Shown: positions 32,150-45,246, counted from the stretch's first letter. The stretch is 64,000 nucleotides of DNA from Platerodrilus igneus (GCA_036346225.1 JARFIW010001750.1:1-64000); one strand, 5' to 3'. The notes: generated by a model from the sequence alone, not told the origin. Numbers and translations: made by a program.

Positions 32150-34294
32150 TGCTGTGATACCACCAAAATCCGGGTACTCCGCTTTTTGAATCGAGCCCCT
32201 ACGAATTGGATGTCCAGAATGCTGTGAATCCTACGAAAAGCTATTCATTACTTTAACTGTGTTGGTCCATTGACTTTCTTCTGTTAATCGCCTCGGCTGC
32301 TCCCCTAGATAACTTTCATCCTCATTCATAAAAAAAAACAAACACATTCCTACCACAAACACGAACGTTAACTCTATTTACATCAATATTCACAATACAT
32401 TAAAATTTCAAAATTAAATTTTGGCATAAATTTCAGTATCAGAAATTTTCAAGATTACATTTATTATCATTTAAATGTGTATCCTGAATTAAAGTCCTTG
32501 TTGGATGCCTACTAATTAATATAACAATATATGCAGACCGGAGTCTGAGTACAAAGGAGCATCTACCACCCTTTACGTTAATTAACCAGGTTCGTCTAAT
32601 TGAGCTCAAAGACATACCCAAATTTTCATCATAATCCAGAACATCAATACTAAATACCCCTTTCTACCTAAACAAGCAAATTTCACCTTAACATTAAAAT
32701 TTTATGGTTAGTACAATTTCACTAATGTCCATTTAAAGTAAATCAATTATAAAGTAATTCAACACACACAAAATATCAAAGTTCAAACAAAATAGTATAA
32801 ATTACCTGAAGGTTACTGCACTCGTAGCTTCAATGTACATCGTCCCTTTGTTAATCACACCATTCCAACTGGGTTATATTTACAGCTTCTGATTCTTAAC
32901 GCTTTTCAAATTTTCTCCATCACCATTTATTTAAAGTTGTTTCTGGGCTTTTCCAGAACTCATCTGTGTATATCTGACCCTTGTTTTGTGGATCCAGACA
33001 CATTTATGAACCATTTAATCATTAACACCCCCGAAAAATAGCAAAGAAATTCATACTTCTTTCACCAATATACGCCAAAACTGCCTACTTTTGGTGTATT
33101 CATTTGTCGTTGTAAATTTTACTAATTGGTACAGTGATACTAAATTTTATTACCTTGTATCTAAGTGCACTCAAGTACATTCATGTTAGCACGTAAATAA
33201 CAAACTGTTTTAAATCACCAAAATATACGAGCAAACTTTAAATTATTCTATCAAACTAAAATGCACTGTTTAACGTATTGAATCAAGTCGCGGATGTAAG
33301 AGAGCTTGTTTATATTCACCTGGGTATATATAGAAGTTAGCCTGTCTGTCGGTCGAGTCCTCAAAACGGGCAATTCTAAAGAATTTCGCATTCTCGGTTC
33401 CCATTCCGTAGCCTGTGCGTCGGTTTTTACGAATTTTGTACTCGCCCCAGTTAAATCTCAGAAATTTCAACACGGCACGCAACGTCTGGAAATAACTAAT
33501 TGACTTCTATACCGAAATGTTATTTTTACCTCTCAAATTTTGCCTTTTACTTTCAACCAATCGCAACCCCATGACGTTGCTCTACTCACGCCTTTTACTA
33601 TATGTGTCTCGGTCTTGTGCATATTATCTGTCTCTATCTAACCCGTTCTTATTGATGAAAATTGATATTCTTTATTATCGATTATTTTAGTCCATGTGGA
33701 GTGTGAAATATCCCACCTTTAGCATTTCTCGTAACTATTAAGCTACGGTTTCTCCAAGATTCTTTGAAACCATTTGTTATCTACAAAATTTTCGCCGAAT
33801 GAGCTTTTTAAACTACGCAGGTGTTCAAACATACTATTAATTCTCAGAGCTTTATTTTCTGGTATTATAATCTTGGATTTTCACAGACTTTTATGCTTAT
33901 TATTAATAATGGTTTAATTAACTCCAATTAAAATTGACTTCTATCCTTTCATTTTTAGCGAATACAAATTAACTATTAATTATTATGTGTACACTTTGTT
34001 TAATACCGGTTACTTAAAATAGGGTTAATTAATATAAATTTTGCACGTAATTTCCATTTGTTTCTCTATTAGGAATAATTAAATTACACGTGGAGCTTTT
34101 TAATACTGCTTCCCTTTTTTTTTTATAGCAAGCGTCTTGTACATAATTTAACTCCCTTATTTTTAATGAAACGAATGAATTTTTATGCTTCACGGTTTTT
34201 TAATAACGCGTATTTTTTAATAAAATTCCCTATACACGGTGATTAAAATTATTTTATGTAATTCATTAATTTTCTACCCTGGTCTAAATATGAG

Positions 34295-34295
<1 letters not shown>
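32150..34295 (-). repeat. Gypsy family A solo LTR, one primer-site module
   Basis: A complete LTR of 2146 bp on the minus strand, bounded by (AT)n on both sides: the SINE tail at 32136-32149 and an array at 34297-34331. It runs from TGCTGTGATACC to ATATGAGTA. In sense orientation the 3' edge holds one LTR-end/primer-site module (GGGGCTCGATTC, then TATCACAGCA). The small ORF seen in other copies is present but altered (minus strand, 32439-32621). No internal region is left. Confidence 0.88.

Positions 34296-34296
<1 letters not shown>

Positions 34297-34331
<35 letters not shown>
34297..34331. repeat. (AT)n microsatellite
   Basis: AT array abutting the 5' end of the preceding LTR. Confidence 0.95.
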
Positions 34332-34332
<1 letters not shown>

Positions 34333-34340
34333 TTTAAAAT

Positions 34341-34455
34341 AACAGTTTGGTTTTCAAATGAGGTTATTTAATGTTTGAATAATACATTTCTACTCACTTC
34401 TATATGATGTTTTAGTTTAATCTAATATTGTGATAGCATGCAAATCGATTAAAAA

Positions 34456-34458
<3 letters not shown>
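34341..34458 (-). repeat. Dispersed repeat (inverted copy of 30895-31022)
   Basis: See the partner entry. Here the repeat sits between two (AT)n arrays and two LTRs, so it is older DNA split by the insertions. Confidence 0.7.

Positions 34459-34490
<32 letters not shown>
34459..34490. repeat. (AT)n microsatellite
   Basis: Sixteen or so AT units, directly against the 3' edge of a family B LTR. Confidence 0.95.
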
Positions 34491-34491
<1 letters not shown>

Positions 34492-35800
34492 CCGTAGACT
34501 CGGGACAGTTCTAAGGTTCGAAAGGTTCTAAGGTTTTTTTTATTGAGCCCCAGCGTTAGGCCGTCATAAAATTTGCTGTGGAAGTCAGGAACGAAGCTTT
34601 AACATTTCGATCCCCACGGATTGGGCGTCATAAAATTACCGTGGAAGTCGGGACAGTCTCTGGATTTTCTATTAAAATTCGTGCCCCACCTAAGTCAACA
34701 TAAAAGTTTTCGAAAAAAAATAAAAATTTTAAAAATTTCTTACCCCTCTTAATGAGATCGCCTTCGAATTCCTTTTGCTTCCCTAGCTGGCTCAGCTGGG
34801 CCTCTTCTCGAATACCTAAATTTATAGACATACCTTTTTCACACTTGCACACCATTCAATAAAATCACCAAATAATACAACAACCATACAACCTTTTATT
34901 TACACCTATTAACAGATAAATTTTATTTACACATGTGTTAAAACAGTTGAAACAATGATTATTAGTTCAATTTATGGTATGTTTTTAAAGTTCTTGGTTT
35001 TAATAGTGATTTTTAAACAATTCAATTAAATATGAGTAGATGGGCCCCACATGTTACTCTAAATTAACTTCACACTGGAGTATGGTGAGCTCATTATAAC
35101 CCAGTTTAGTTTGTATATGCCTTTTAAACCTTGCATAAATTAAAACCAAAATTTACAGACCCGTTTACCCTTTACAATTTAATTTTTATCCTGAATAAAA
35201 TTTTGGATGTTCTAAATACACCCTTTTTCAATATTTAAACATCAGTACATTGTCTAGTACATGTATCTTTTACAATAAGTTTTTACAACCATAAATATGC
35301 CACCAAAAGTCACCCACACAACACAAAATTTCACAAATGTTTATAGAACAACAGAAATTTTAAATAAATTATCTGGAGAATTCTTCAGGTGTCCTTCCCG
35401 TCGGAGATAATTGCCAGAAAACCCCTCTCTTCATTTACTGTGCTGCTCAGCGGATCCACAAGCCTCTACCATCTGCTACCTCTGCAAGCTATGCGTCTCG
35501 TCTCACAGTACCATTCCATATATCATGCATACAAACTTGATTACTTGTGGTGCATACCACCATATATCATGCATACATTTAATAACTTTTGTTGTAGTAG
35601 CCGGATCCTTTTTTATTTAATACACATCACTCGTACTTCACGTCAATAATTAGAGGTCCGCTACTACCGTTTTATACTTGCAACCACTATATTTGCGGAA
35701 ACATTATTACACATACATAAAATACTCACAGAAAGCTGTAATGTTATGGTGGTCTGAATCGCTATTCAGCACTTTATCGAAGTAAAGGAAAAGAGAGGTC
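34491..35800 (-). repeat. Gypsy family B LTR (partial), three primer-site modules
   Basis: Matches the complement-oriented sequence at 62658-63980. Shared words include CAATAAAATCACCAAATAAT / CAATAAAACCACAAAATAAT, CTGGAGTATGGTGAG / CTGGAGTATTGTGAG, and TAACCCAGTTTA. In sense orientation the 3' edge has three tRNA-Lys primer-site-like blocks (about 34540-34695), such as TGACGCCCAATCCGTGGGG, each preceded by an LTR-end-like word. The 5' limit is not defined; similarity is last obvious near 35800. Confidence 0.65.
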
Positions 35801-36743
35801 GGCCTTAATAACCTAGCTTGGGTATTTATATTATCTTTCAAATCCCCTACTGGAGGCGCTTCCTTCAAAAAGTTTATTTTCGAAACGAATTCTACAAATT
35901 TTGAGCATAACCGTCTCTAAATTCGTAAAATTTCTCCCGCCGTACTTGTTTTATACCTCGAATTTGCTTTCAACTTTTGCGTGTGCGTTCGTTTCTAACA
36001 CTGTGGGCTTTCGACCAATGTCTGAGTTTTCTGTCGTCACCAAACTCCTCCTAAGCGTTATGCATCTCAGTTCTAAGCATGTTTGTTGTCTCGTTCAAAA
36101 CCCCACTTGAGTTACAGAAAATCGATATTGTTGACATCCTATCTCAACTCCACGTGCATTTCAATTTCTTGCTTGCTTTATATCTGTATCTATTTGTTGT
36201 ATATTACTGATTGTCCATTTCCCTCGCTCCTTAAGATGTTTGTTACCCTAGTTGTTTATCCAAACTGACGGTTGAAAACAATTTCGATGAAATCTTATCT
36301 TAACGTACATAAAAATTCTGTGAATGTATCCTTTAACAAGCAGGTGTTTCTGTTAACTATCGAGCGTTTGAACATAACCATTCCTAGACTTTCTACTTCT
36401 TCGTATCTGATCAAACTGACGTTTGCTTTTACAACGAATACATTTGCCTTGGGATTATTGATTTTCTTACACAGCACGCTCTCTTCTGCTTATATGTGTT
36501 TAATTAAAATAACTTATGGTTAATTATGCGTATTCTTGAACTTCTATTTGCTTTAAAGCTTTCTTCCGTCCTGTGATCCTAACATTTCAATTATTAAATA
36601 TAAAAATACTCTAATATTCGTCCGTTTTCACTAAATGAATTAAATTAATTTTTCGCGTAAATAATTTGTTCTTTTCTATATACAGGGTTGTTGAAATTTT
36701 ATTGTTTCACACTGATTTACCCCTTTGAATCCACAACAATATA
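35801..36743. other. Unassigned; may be the 5' part of the family B LTR
   Basis: Moderately T/C-rich on the plus strand with several short ORFs. No motif or second copy inside the window was recognised. Confidence 0.35.
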
Positions 36744-38043
36744 TACGAGGGCATTTTTTTCAACCTCCGATCGCTCCGTGCAGACGCTACGGGGGTAGCA
36801 GAAAGCGGGCATGCGCTGTAGGCGACTGCGCAGCTCTGCACTACACACTCCGCCATTGTTGACATTCAGGCGTCAGCCGGCGTTGTGCTACAGCCACGTA
36901 AACATGCCCGCTATTATTGATGCTCCCGCCAAGTGTGAAGTGCGAAGTGTGATTTGTTTTCTACAGGCTGAAGGCCATAGTGCTGCAGAAATCCATCGAA
37001 GAATGAGTCGTGTGTATGGAGAAAACTTCATGAGTGATGGTGTTGTGCGTGAATGGTGTCAAAAGTTTAAAGATGGCCGTAATGATGTGCATGATGAAGG
37101 GGGCCAAGGGCGCAAATCTGTCGTTTCAGATGACCTGGTTCAACGTGTTGACAGAATGGTTAAAGAAAACCGCAGATTTACCATTACTGCTTTGTCTACG
37201 GAATTTCCAGAAGTTTCAATGTCTGTTTTGTACTCTATTGTTACTGAACGGTTAGACTACAAAAACTTTGTGCACGTTGGGTCCTAATAACGCTGACGGA
37301 CGGCCACAAAACTCGACGAATGGTGTCAGCGTTGGAGTTCCTTGAGCATTATCATGATGAAGGAGACAACTTTTTGAAATCAATCGTGACGGGATGAAAC
37401 CTGGATTCAATACGACACACCGGAAACAAAACGACAATCACAACAATGGATGCATTCAACTTCACCAAACAAACCAAAGAAATTCAAACAAATCTTCAAC
37501 AACAGAAAGACTATGGTTACTGTGTTTTGGGACAAACAAGGTGTGTTACTTGTGGAGTTTATGGAGCCCGAAACCACAATCACTGCAGCTGTTTATTGTG
37601 AAACTTTACGACGGTTGCGTAGAGCCATTCAGAACTAACGAAGAGGAAAGCTGACCGCTAAAGTTGTTCTGATCCACGACAATGCCCGTCCACACACTGC
37701 TGGAGCAACTCAACGGCTTCTCGAACAATTTGGATGGGACATTTTTAATCATCCGCCATACAGTCCTGACTTAGCACCAAGCGATTTTCATCTTTTTTGT
37801 GACCTGAAGACGTGGCTTGGTAGGAAGCGCTTTCAAATCAATGTGGACCTTCAAACCAACGTCAAGGACTACTTGAATTCCTTGGCGGCAACTTTCTTTG
37901 AACAGATATGACAAATGTCTTAATCTCTTCGGTGATTATGTCGAAAAGTAACCGTAAGTGTACCAATCTTTTGGTAATAAAATTATTGTTTGAACTTGTC
38001 TCTTATTATAGCCTATCGGAGGTTGAAAAAAATGGCCCTCGTA
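36744..38043 (+). mobile_element. mariner element, 1.3 kb, both TIRs present
   Basis: Bounded by inverted repeats: left TACGAGGGCATTTTTTTCAA continuing CCTCCGA, right TCGGAGGTTGAAAAAAATGG continuing CCCTCGTA. They differ by an indel in the T-run. The target dinucleotide TA flanks both ends (ATA-TACGAGG and CCTCGTA-TA). The length is typical of mariner. It carries one transposase gene broken by frameshifts and a stop. Confidence 0.92.
36904..37951 (+). pseudogene. mariner transposase, frameshifted
   Basis: Start ATG at 36904 (MPAIIDAPAKCEVRSVICFL), about 160 bp inside the left TIR. The N-terminal helix-turn-helix includes AEIHRRMSRVYGENFMSDGVVREWCQKFKDGR (residues about 30-60). The linker DEGGQGRKSVVSDDLV and a second DNA-binding half follow. 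The frame breaks at about 37260 and again near 37385, where the first catalytic Asp region (TGxETW) should be. It continues with QWMHSTSPNKPKKFKQ and TVFWDKQGVLLVEFMEP, then a stop at 37636. Next come VVLIHDNARPHTA (second Asp, about 37675) and HPPYSPDLAPSDFHLF (third Asp of the DD34D triad, about 37755). It ends near 37949 after another frame change. It resembles the transposase domain fused in vertebrate SETMAR (family-level knowledge). Inactive as read. Confidence 0.9.
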
Positions 38044-38974
38044 TATTATGCTGTGATAAGGGGTTGTTTAAGGGTGTATTTCATAGCAATGGTCGTGCAG
38101 AAATTAGAAATTATAATAGGAAGCAGGAAACTGCATTTATTTAATAGAAAATTGAGAAATGGAGATAGTTTGTAGATAGTAAACAGTCAACACCCTGTAT
38201 ATAAAGTATAAGTAGTTTTAAGCGACGCAAATAGACACAGGAAGACGCATAGTTAGCGTAGAAATAAGGAATACATGCATTAAGTAGATAGTAAATTTTT
38301 CACACACTGTAGATAGAGTTTCAGTTAATTTAGGCAATGCTAATAATGGTATTTTTCAGTGGAAGCACGCGTATTTATAAGTAAACATAATAAAGTGTAA
38401 TTAAACATGCATTCAGAAGAATTCCAAACAGTTAGGGTAATACGGTGATAAGAAATAGAGCTTCAAGAAGCATAGTGTAAATGCGTACAAGTAGTTAACA
38501 ATTTTGATAAAGAAAGGTGATTAAAAATTGCGTAAATAACAGGCATATAGGAAAATTAAAAGTCGAATTGCATCAGTTGTTTGTGTACAACATGGAAAAG
38601 CGATTAGATTCGTCAAAACACCGCATGTTTGATAATGAGGCACCTGCGAGCGAGCCACAATTATTTAAAGGCAGAGAAAATTACACCAGAAACTACTTTA
38701 AATGCAAAGACTTGATTGGTTAAAATTAGCGACAACCTTGTAGGCCATACCCACTGACGGAGTAGGAGATCAATCATATATTAACAGAGACAGTGATAAC
38801 AAACTCAGTTTTCAACTTAACAAAGGCCGAGGTGCGCCACTCTGAAACAAAGTGTGATAAGTAAGAATAATTTAAAGTGAAAATCGTATAAGTGCGATGA
38901 AGATGAAAATTACGATTGCCGATTAAACGTAAGTAGATTTTGGGGAATTTATTTAAATTAAAACAACGATAATA
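38044..38974. other. No recognisable feature
   Basis: A/G-rich plus strand with short ORFs only (for example 38517-38723). No domain recognised. Confidence 0.4.
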
Positions 38975-39200
38975 GGGTTCTAAGTCCGGGGAATATAAAC
39001 CACGAATTCTAAGTCTGGGGAGAATGATGATCCAATTTCGAGTCTGGGGAGAATAATAATACAAGTTCGATGCCGGTGAGCATAAAAACCAAGTCTAAGT
39101 TTAGGGAGGATGATAATCCAATTCTAAGTTTGGGGAAATTGATGAGAATAAATTCTGAGTCTGATGAGAATAAGTCTAAATGAGACGACAATAATTTGGG
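38975..39200. repeat. Degenerate ~30-bp tandem repeat
   Basis: About six or seven diverged units around the core TCTAAGTCTGGGGAGAATGA (38976, 39008, 39037, 39090, 39121, 39155 regions), each followed by an A+T-rich TGATCCAATT-like segment. Confidence 0.7.
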
Positions 39201-39859
39201 GTGCATAAGTCTAAGTTTAATAATGGTAGTCCAGAGGGTGATGACGATAATTTAAATGCAATGGGTAAATAATAATTCTGAATTAGTGCATGGTATAATG
39301 CATAGAAAATATTAGCTGATAATGAATGCGTCGATGCGAAGAAAATAGACCAGGTTAGATTTTTAGTTATAAGACATTATTTTTCTATTTAAATATTGAA
39401 TATTGAATGTGCTTAATATAAATTGTGACCAAGTCAACAAAACAAAGGACTTGCATACGTATAAAGTGCGTTGTATGATAAATGGTTTTGAACGTTCCAA
39501 GCTTTTTTTTATAAAAACAATAGATTTTTTGGTGACTTTAAATAGATTGAATAGTATATGATTTTTGATAAATGAGATTTACAACATTAATTAATTGAAA
39601 AGTGTATTTTAATAATTTTCAAAAACCTGTACATAATATTTGTTTTCATTATATAGAATTGAATTAACTTCATTTTATAATTATAAATAAACGCTGGTCG
39701 AGGTCAAAAGATAAAGTTAATAAGAGTGTAATTTGATAATTTAAACAATAAAGGAGGAGCTATAAGTTGAATACGCCATTGATAACGAGCAAGGCGGTAT
39801 CACATCAAATTTTGTTATTGGTCGATACAAGGTCGGTTCAAGATAAAATCCAGTTAAGT
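39201..39859. other. Unassigned, perhaps LTR interior
   Basis: A+T-rich sequence upstream of the LTR-edge relic at 39860. It may be LTR, but no second copy is visible in the window. Confidence 0.3.
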
Positions 39860-39935
39860 TCCTGGAGGGAGTTCATAGCAATATTTATATGATAGTCCAA
39901 CGTCGGGGCTCGATTAATCCAGTTCATACATAGCA
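39860..39935 (+). repeat. LTR 3' edge relic with primer-site module
   Basis: GTTCATAGCA at 39869-39878 is followed by CCAACGTCGGGGCTCGATT at 39899-39917 (tRNA-Lys primer-site-like), then ATACATAGCA and an (AT)n array. This has the same arrangement as the family A and B edges but a different sequence, so it is probably a third LTR family. Confidence 0.6.
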
Positions 39936-39960
39936 ATATATATATATATATATATATATA
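39936..39960. repeat. (AT)n microsatellite
   Basis: A short AT array joining the LTR edge relic to the tail of a minus-strand SINE. Confidence 0.95.
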
Positions 39961-40170
39961 AATATTTTAGGTAGTTAATTACACAAGGTAAGTTGATAAA
40001 TACTATCGTATTATAGTAAATAAGATGAAATAATAACTTAGACTTTTATGCAAAGTCTAAATGATCATTTCAAATCGAGCTAGTAATTGAAAGATGGAAA
40101 TATAAGGTCTTGGACAGGACTTGAACCTGTATCCTGGTTTTGCCGGAACCATGCTGTGATTGGGTAGGCT
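39961..40170 (-). mobile_element. tRNA-derived SINE with (TA)n tail, copy 2
   Basis: The minus-strand copy is read from about 40170 towards 39961. The B box is GGTTCAAGTCCTGTCC at about 40110-40125, followed by the body shared with the other copies. It ends CCTAAAATATTT and then the AT array. The A-box part is degraded. Confidence 0.8.
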
Positions 40171-40579
40171 TAGATAGGTGTAAATAGGTCAAGAATTTAT
40201 GTATTTATAGGTATCCTGTATATACATATTAATAATTTATTTAAAACGCTTCAATATAATTAGAGTGGGATAAAATTACATATTGCATAGGAATCGTATA
40301 TTCCATATGAAATGTATTGGAAAACGAGCAGCATTTTCTCGAAAGATTCCAAAGGCAACGAGTGCAGTTGCAGAACTGCTGAAACAAGCCACAATAAATA
40401 ACGTAATAGGAAGTGTTTTGTATTTAAAACGGTGAGCATAGCACTAAGTCAGTCAGTTCTGGTTAAAACTCGACACGAGCATGCTATTTACATAGTTATA
40501 ATACCTCAGGTAATTAATCTTGTACTTAAAATGGACAATATTTGGCAGTAAATGATTATTTAAATTTATTATTTTAAAA
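40171..40579. other. No recognisable feature
   Basis: Upstream flank of the pogo-type relic. It may hold decayed N-terminal transposase sequence (a QQCSGNSAV-like stretch is not convincing). Confidence 0.35.
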
Positions 40580-41897
40580 ATGCAAGATCTACAACTTAAT
40601 ACAATTTGTACACTGGAGTATAATCAAATCACAGCCCCAAAGGCACACCGAGTGGTAGCCAGACATGGTACTTTAGTCGCAGTCGCCTTTGTGGCTAACG
40701 TCATCGGGAATATAATTTCTCCATTCTTCGTCTTCCCGCGGGTACGTAACCAAGACCATTTTTATTAGGGATATACCGCTAGGATTTGCTGTAACAAATA
40801 ACCTCTCTGGCTGGATGTAAGGTAAAACATTTATTAGTTTCTTGAAACAATTCAAAAATACACAAATATATCTCATGTACATAAAGTATTACTTGTGCTC
40901 GATAACTTTTCCTGGCACATATATATTAACGCATTGAAATTTGCAAGAGAAATGGCATTGCATTACTGTCTTTCTCTACCCATTATTTTCAGACTTTCAT
41001 AGATGCCAAGCCACCCAGGAAAGGAAATGTCATTTATAACATTCGAGGCATTGCCGCTTGCTCTTACACAAACAAACATTCAAGCTGACTTTAGAAAAAC
41101 TGATATTTATCAATGTGGTCGGAATTTGTTTACTGAGCTCAATTTGCTCCTGGATTTCCGACAGATAGATCAAACTCCGAAAATACAAATTCGAAATACT
41201 AGCATACCTGAAGATAAAACGCTACCACTATTGCCTTATAAAATTAGCAAACCACCGATAAAATTGGCGGAGTCTTCTGTTGTACATTCAGCTCTTGATA
41301 CTCTACAATAGGCTATGAATATCCTACAGAGTTCACTAGTCCCAGAAACCGAACGAGAATATATTATTGTGATCCAGAAACTTTGACTACACCACCCAGA
41401 TGCCAGGGCAGTATTATTAGTTAGCAAATTTCGCCCAAACTCGCTACAAGTGCTCACGTAATTCCTCCGTTGACAAACGTGCCTGAAAATGTAGCGTTTT
41501 CTAGTGCTCTACTTGTATTTACACCAAAAGCAATAAGACCGTTACCGAAAACTCCTCCAAGAAAAACAAACAAAGGGCGAAAAGCCAGGAAGTCTATACA
41601 ATTTACACTGATGCACCAGAGAAAGGAGATATAAGAAAGGAGCATGAAAACAGATTGAAACGGGTCAAAGCTAAGCAAGTTAAGAAAAGATTGAATGGAG
41701 GGAAGACTAAAAGAAATACCACAATAACAAAGAAAACTAATACGCAACAGGAATCATTATCAGAAAAAGAGAAGTGTTACTGCCCTCGTGAAAATGGATA
41801 CAATGCACAAACTATAAACTGTGGACTCACGAAAAGTGCATAGAAAGTGGTCTTAGTTATGTTTGCCACAATCCCAAAACTAGACTTTATAATTAAA
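40580..41897 (+). pseudogene. pogo/jerky-type (DDE_1) transposase relic
   Basis: The N-terminal DNA-binding part is missing. The readable part starts NQITAPKAHRVVARHGTLVAV and FVANVIGNIISPFFVFPRV (about 40623-40740), the central DDE_1 block. LLVLDNFSWHIYINALKFARE (about 40890-40950) carries the second catalytic Asp. A short deletion follows. Then come HPGKEMSFITFEALPLALTQTNIQADFRKT (41009-41100) and the tail YQCGRNLFTEL. After frame breaks there is a Lys-rich nuclear-type segment (KRVKAKQVKKRL, 41655-41690). The C-terminal cysteine/histidine block (WIQCTNYKLWTHEKCIESGL) is read in a shifted frame at about 41795-41860. Similar C-terminal blocks occur in arthropod pogo-like transposases (family knowledge). 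Clearly a decayed copy. Confidence 0.8.
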
Positions 41898-41977
41898 TAT
41901 TATTGTTTGATTTACTACTAATCAAAATCAATAGCATTATTAATAGAAATATTTTCTTTCGGCATATTTATATTAAG

Positions 41978-42048
41978 TATTGCACGTGTCTCAACTGAAC
42001 CTAATCACTGTTTCAACCGCACCTGTTCTGGGGACGGTTGAGACATCA
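41978..42048. repeat. Short inverted repeat
   Basis: TGTCTCAACTG and ACGGTTGAGACA form an imperfect stem around a ~45-bp loop. It lies about 80 bp past the pogo-type relic and could be part of its 3' TIR region, but no partner is seen on the 5' side. Confidence 0.4.
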
Positions 42049-43837
42049 GATTTTTCTCTAAATTTGATCTTATATTAAAAATAAAACATCGGGTATTTAA
42101 ATGATACCTCTCATTAGTAAATAGAAACACGCTCGTGTATTTAATATATCTCCATCATTGCCCGGATAGAAACACATTCTTGTATTTAACATGCCTCCAA
42201 CATCGTCCGATTTATAATCGCAATGCTATAACGGATATCAGCTAAGTTTTTCAATTATATCCATTCAACCTTACTCAAAATTGAAAATATTTAAGGTAAA
42301 AAGAAAGTTGAAACACCAGGAATTCGAATGTTGGCAAGAGAAAATCACATATGATAGCATTTTAAGGGAAAAATTTATATTCACTGAACTTTATTAAAAA
42401 TAAACGTAATTATATTAAGGATGTTGAATTAAGTGGAAGGTGCAAAACATGGGAAAAAGGTAAAGTTTATTCGGTAGATGAATGAATTTTTTTTTAGTAG
42501 TATACAGTTCTACGTCTACGAAACCTTTCCGTAAATTCTGGCGTTGATTAACACTGAATCGCTTACGGTAGTTCCTGTGAATAAGTGAAAATTATACAGA
42601 TAAATGGCGTTCTTCTTACCGAAAGACCTCCATTTATTTCTACTAAAACCACACCCACTGAAATATCGTCGTCGTTTTGAACTTCGGAACAGACTTCCGT
42701 TTAAACTTCTTTTGCAAGTAATTTTAAGTGTCTTTTGTATTGCGTACCAAAAGAATGTAAACAAGAAAAGAGGGAACTCTTATAATATATTGCATGAGTG
42801 GGAGATTAAATATCTATTGTTAACTGCAAAGGGCAAACACTCCATGGCATTGCGACACAACGTTAACCTTATTCGAATTTCATTCACTTTGAATTGAAAA
42901 TCTAAATTGTCATATACGTTCATCTAGGCATTTAGAACTGAAAATAAGTTACTACGTTTCAATTTTTAATTGGAGTTGTATTTTTATTTCGTAGATTAAG
43001 TACAGTCACAACGCACAGGAATTTCGAATTCGATAATAAATTTTCGCATCAGAATTTTATTCAATTGAAGTTATACTCTGGTAATAGACAAAGTACGTAG
43101 GGACTTGGAAATTAATTCCCCGTCAAAAATGCAGAGACACTCAGCTCAAGAGCAGATGTTATCATTTCCATTCGTCTAGTTTCTATCTGTGGTTTTTCCA
43201 CAAAGCATTCTCTTATTCTCAAAGGTATAAAATCGCTATAAGTAGGACGCTTTTCACCTACAAAACCTTTTGAGAATAAGAAATGGACTTTTGATCGGCA
43301 ATATATTTAATCTTTTCTGTAACAAATCAAAAAGGACTGTATTAAAATATCTGCAAAATAAAGATGCGGCATATGAACGGATTCTATTGTATACACCAAG
43401 AACTCTCTTTCAGCATGTTCATTTTTCCTTTGACGTTTAAAGCGTTCTCTATACTTAAAATTTATTTTGCTAAATCTCTTTTCAAACATTAGTCGAAATC
43501 TGATCGAATAAACACTTTTACTAACGATTCACGTATCATTATCATCTAATCTGCAGCGGATACGTTGTAATGTGGTTCTTTCAATATTATTTGACGTCGC
43601 CATTCTTAATCAAGCTAGCGAAATTAAATGAAATTGCACTTACTATTTTTATTTATTAACACAAAATTACTCAAGGACGCTTAACGTCTCATTCTTATTC
43701 TCTTATAATGTTCTACATTTTAACTGCGTGTATACTTGTATCATTTTATTATTCCATATTACTCTGTCTTAATCTCTATTACTTTTAATCACAGTCGGCA
43801 TTCTTCTCTATTACTCTCTTAACTCGATATTCTACTC

Positions 43838-43840
<3 letters not shown>
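42049..43840. other. No recognisable feature
   Basis: A+T-rich DNA with ORFs under 100 codons (for example 42604-42897) that show no domain. Confidence 0.45.

Positions 43841-43877
<37 letters not shown>
43841..43877. repeat. (AT)n microsatellite
   Basis: An AT array followed by ACATACATAGAGCCCC. The GAGCCCC word recalls the primer-site modules, but too little is conserved to call an LTR edge. Confidence 0.9.
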
Positions 43878-43881
<4 letters not shown>

Positions 43882-45246
43882 CATAGAGCCCCATCTATAT
43901 TTAAATATTCAAAGTAAAATTTGAGAACCTTTTATTTGTATGTATCTTGATACAATATCCCCTTTCCTGCGCGTGATCGGATAAGCAACGTAGCCTCGTG
44001 GTCAAGCTCCATTTTGATATCGGGATGTAATCAAAATACAAGTTGTTAACGTGGGCCTGCAGGTTTTCGATAAAACATGCCGTCCTAAAAAGTAGTGAAG
44101 TGAAGTCGACGAGTACCATGGCTTCAGTTTTAGTAGTATCGGCTTAAGATAGTCAAGAATACATATCTACAGTAGGTGGATAATTCTCAAACTTATCTTT
44201 AAAATCAATTTTCCCCATTTCTTTTTAGCGCAAGTACGAAAGTACGAACTTATAACGACAGTAGGAACTTATAACAAAGTACAGAATTATGTCGAAGTAA
44301 AATAAAGCAAGTATAAAAGCATGAATTAATACGAATTGATATCGAAGTAAAGTAACACAAGTATAAATTGAAATTGAAATAAAGTAAAGACATATGGATA
44401 CGCAAACACGTAATAAATTCTTTTGGATATTATTTGTGCTGTAAATGCAGTTTTAAATGTTGCTATGCGAGAGGGTGGAAATTGCCACATATGCTTGGTT
44501 AGTATAGAGGTCAAGCTCGGACACATGTATCAGCTGCGCGCACCTATCATTGTAAGTACGTAGATGTTTAAAGAATTTGGTTGCCTAGCAGATATATAGC
44601 GGTGAGTCATCCTCAATTTTATGGCTATATTCATTTCAAAGAACAATCATTTACGATGTACAAATAATTTTTGAAAATTCTGTATAGGTTTACTTAAATT
44701 TGATACACGAAATTTTTGTCAAAGTTTTATGATCATTTAATTTGATACACCTATAATTTTATTCAAAATTTAATAATCGAATAGTGCATAAATGTTCTTA
44801 TTATTTCCAAGGCATTTCTATAAGATAATTTTGTAGTTACAAGGTTATACTAAAATGTTCGCATAACTAAACATGTGATAGGTTAATATTTGTTTGCCAC
44901 ATTATAGTGTATAACATATTTTGACAGTAAACCTGAAGTACAGCTTAATACAGAGAATAAGTGTTCGTTGACCTTTAATTCTTTCAATTATATCAGTTAA
45001 AAATATCATTTTGTAATCCATAAAAAAAAAGGCTGAGCATTTAACTTAATTCTTGTAAACTGGAACAGGATCCTATTCAAGTATAATAATTAAACTGTAA
45101 TATAGAAATGAAAACCATATATTTCTTATAGAGAATTAACGTAACTTATTCAATTATAAATATCCTATAAGTATTTAGAGATTAATTCTAGATCTTAATA
45201 AAGTAATTGTTTCGAAAGTCTCCGTACAGATAACTTTGTACAAGCG
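43878..45246. other. No clear feature; weak internal repetition
   Basis: 44225-44385 shows imperfect tandem words (GTACGAA, ACTTATAAC, GAAGTAAAATAAAGCAAGTA). Otherwise A+T-rich with no recognised element. Confidence 0.4.

Noticed and set aside
39201..39859. Complete third-family LTR
   Set aside because: Only the 3' edge pattern (39860-39935) is convincing; no second copy in the window defines the body.
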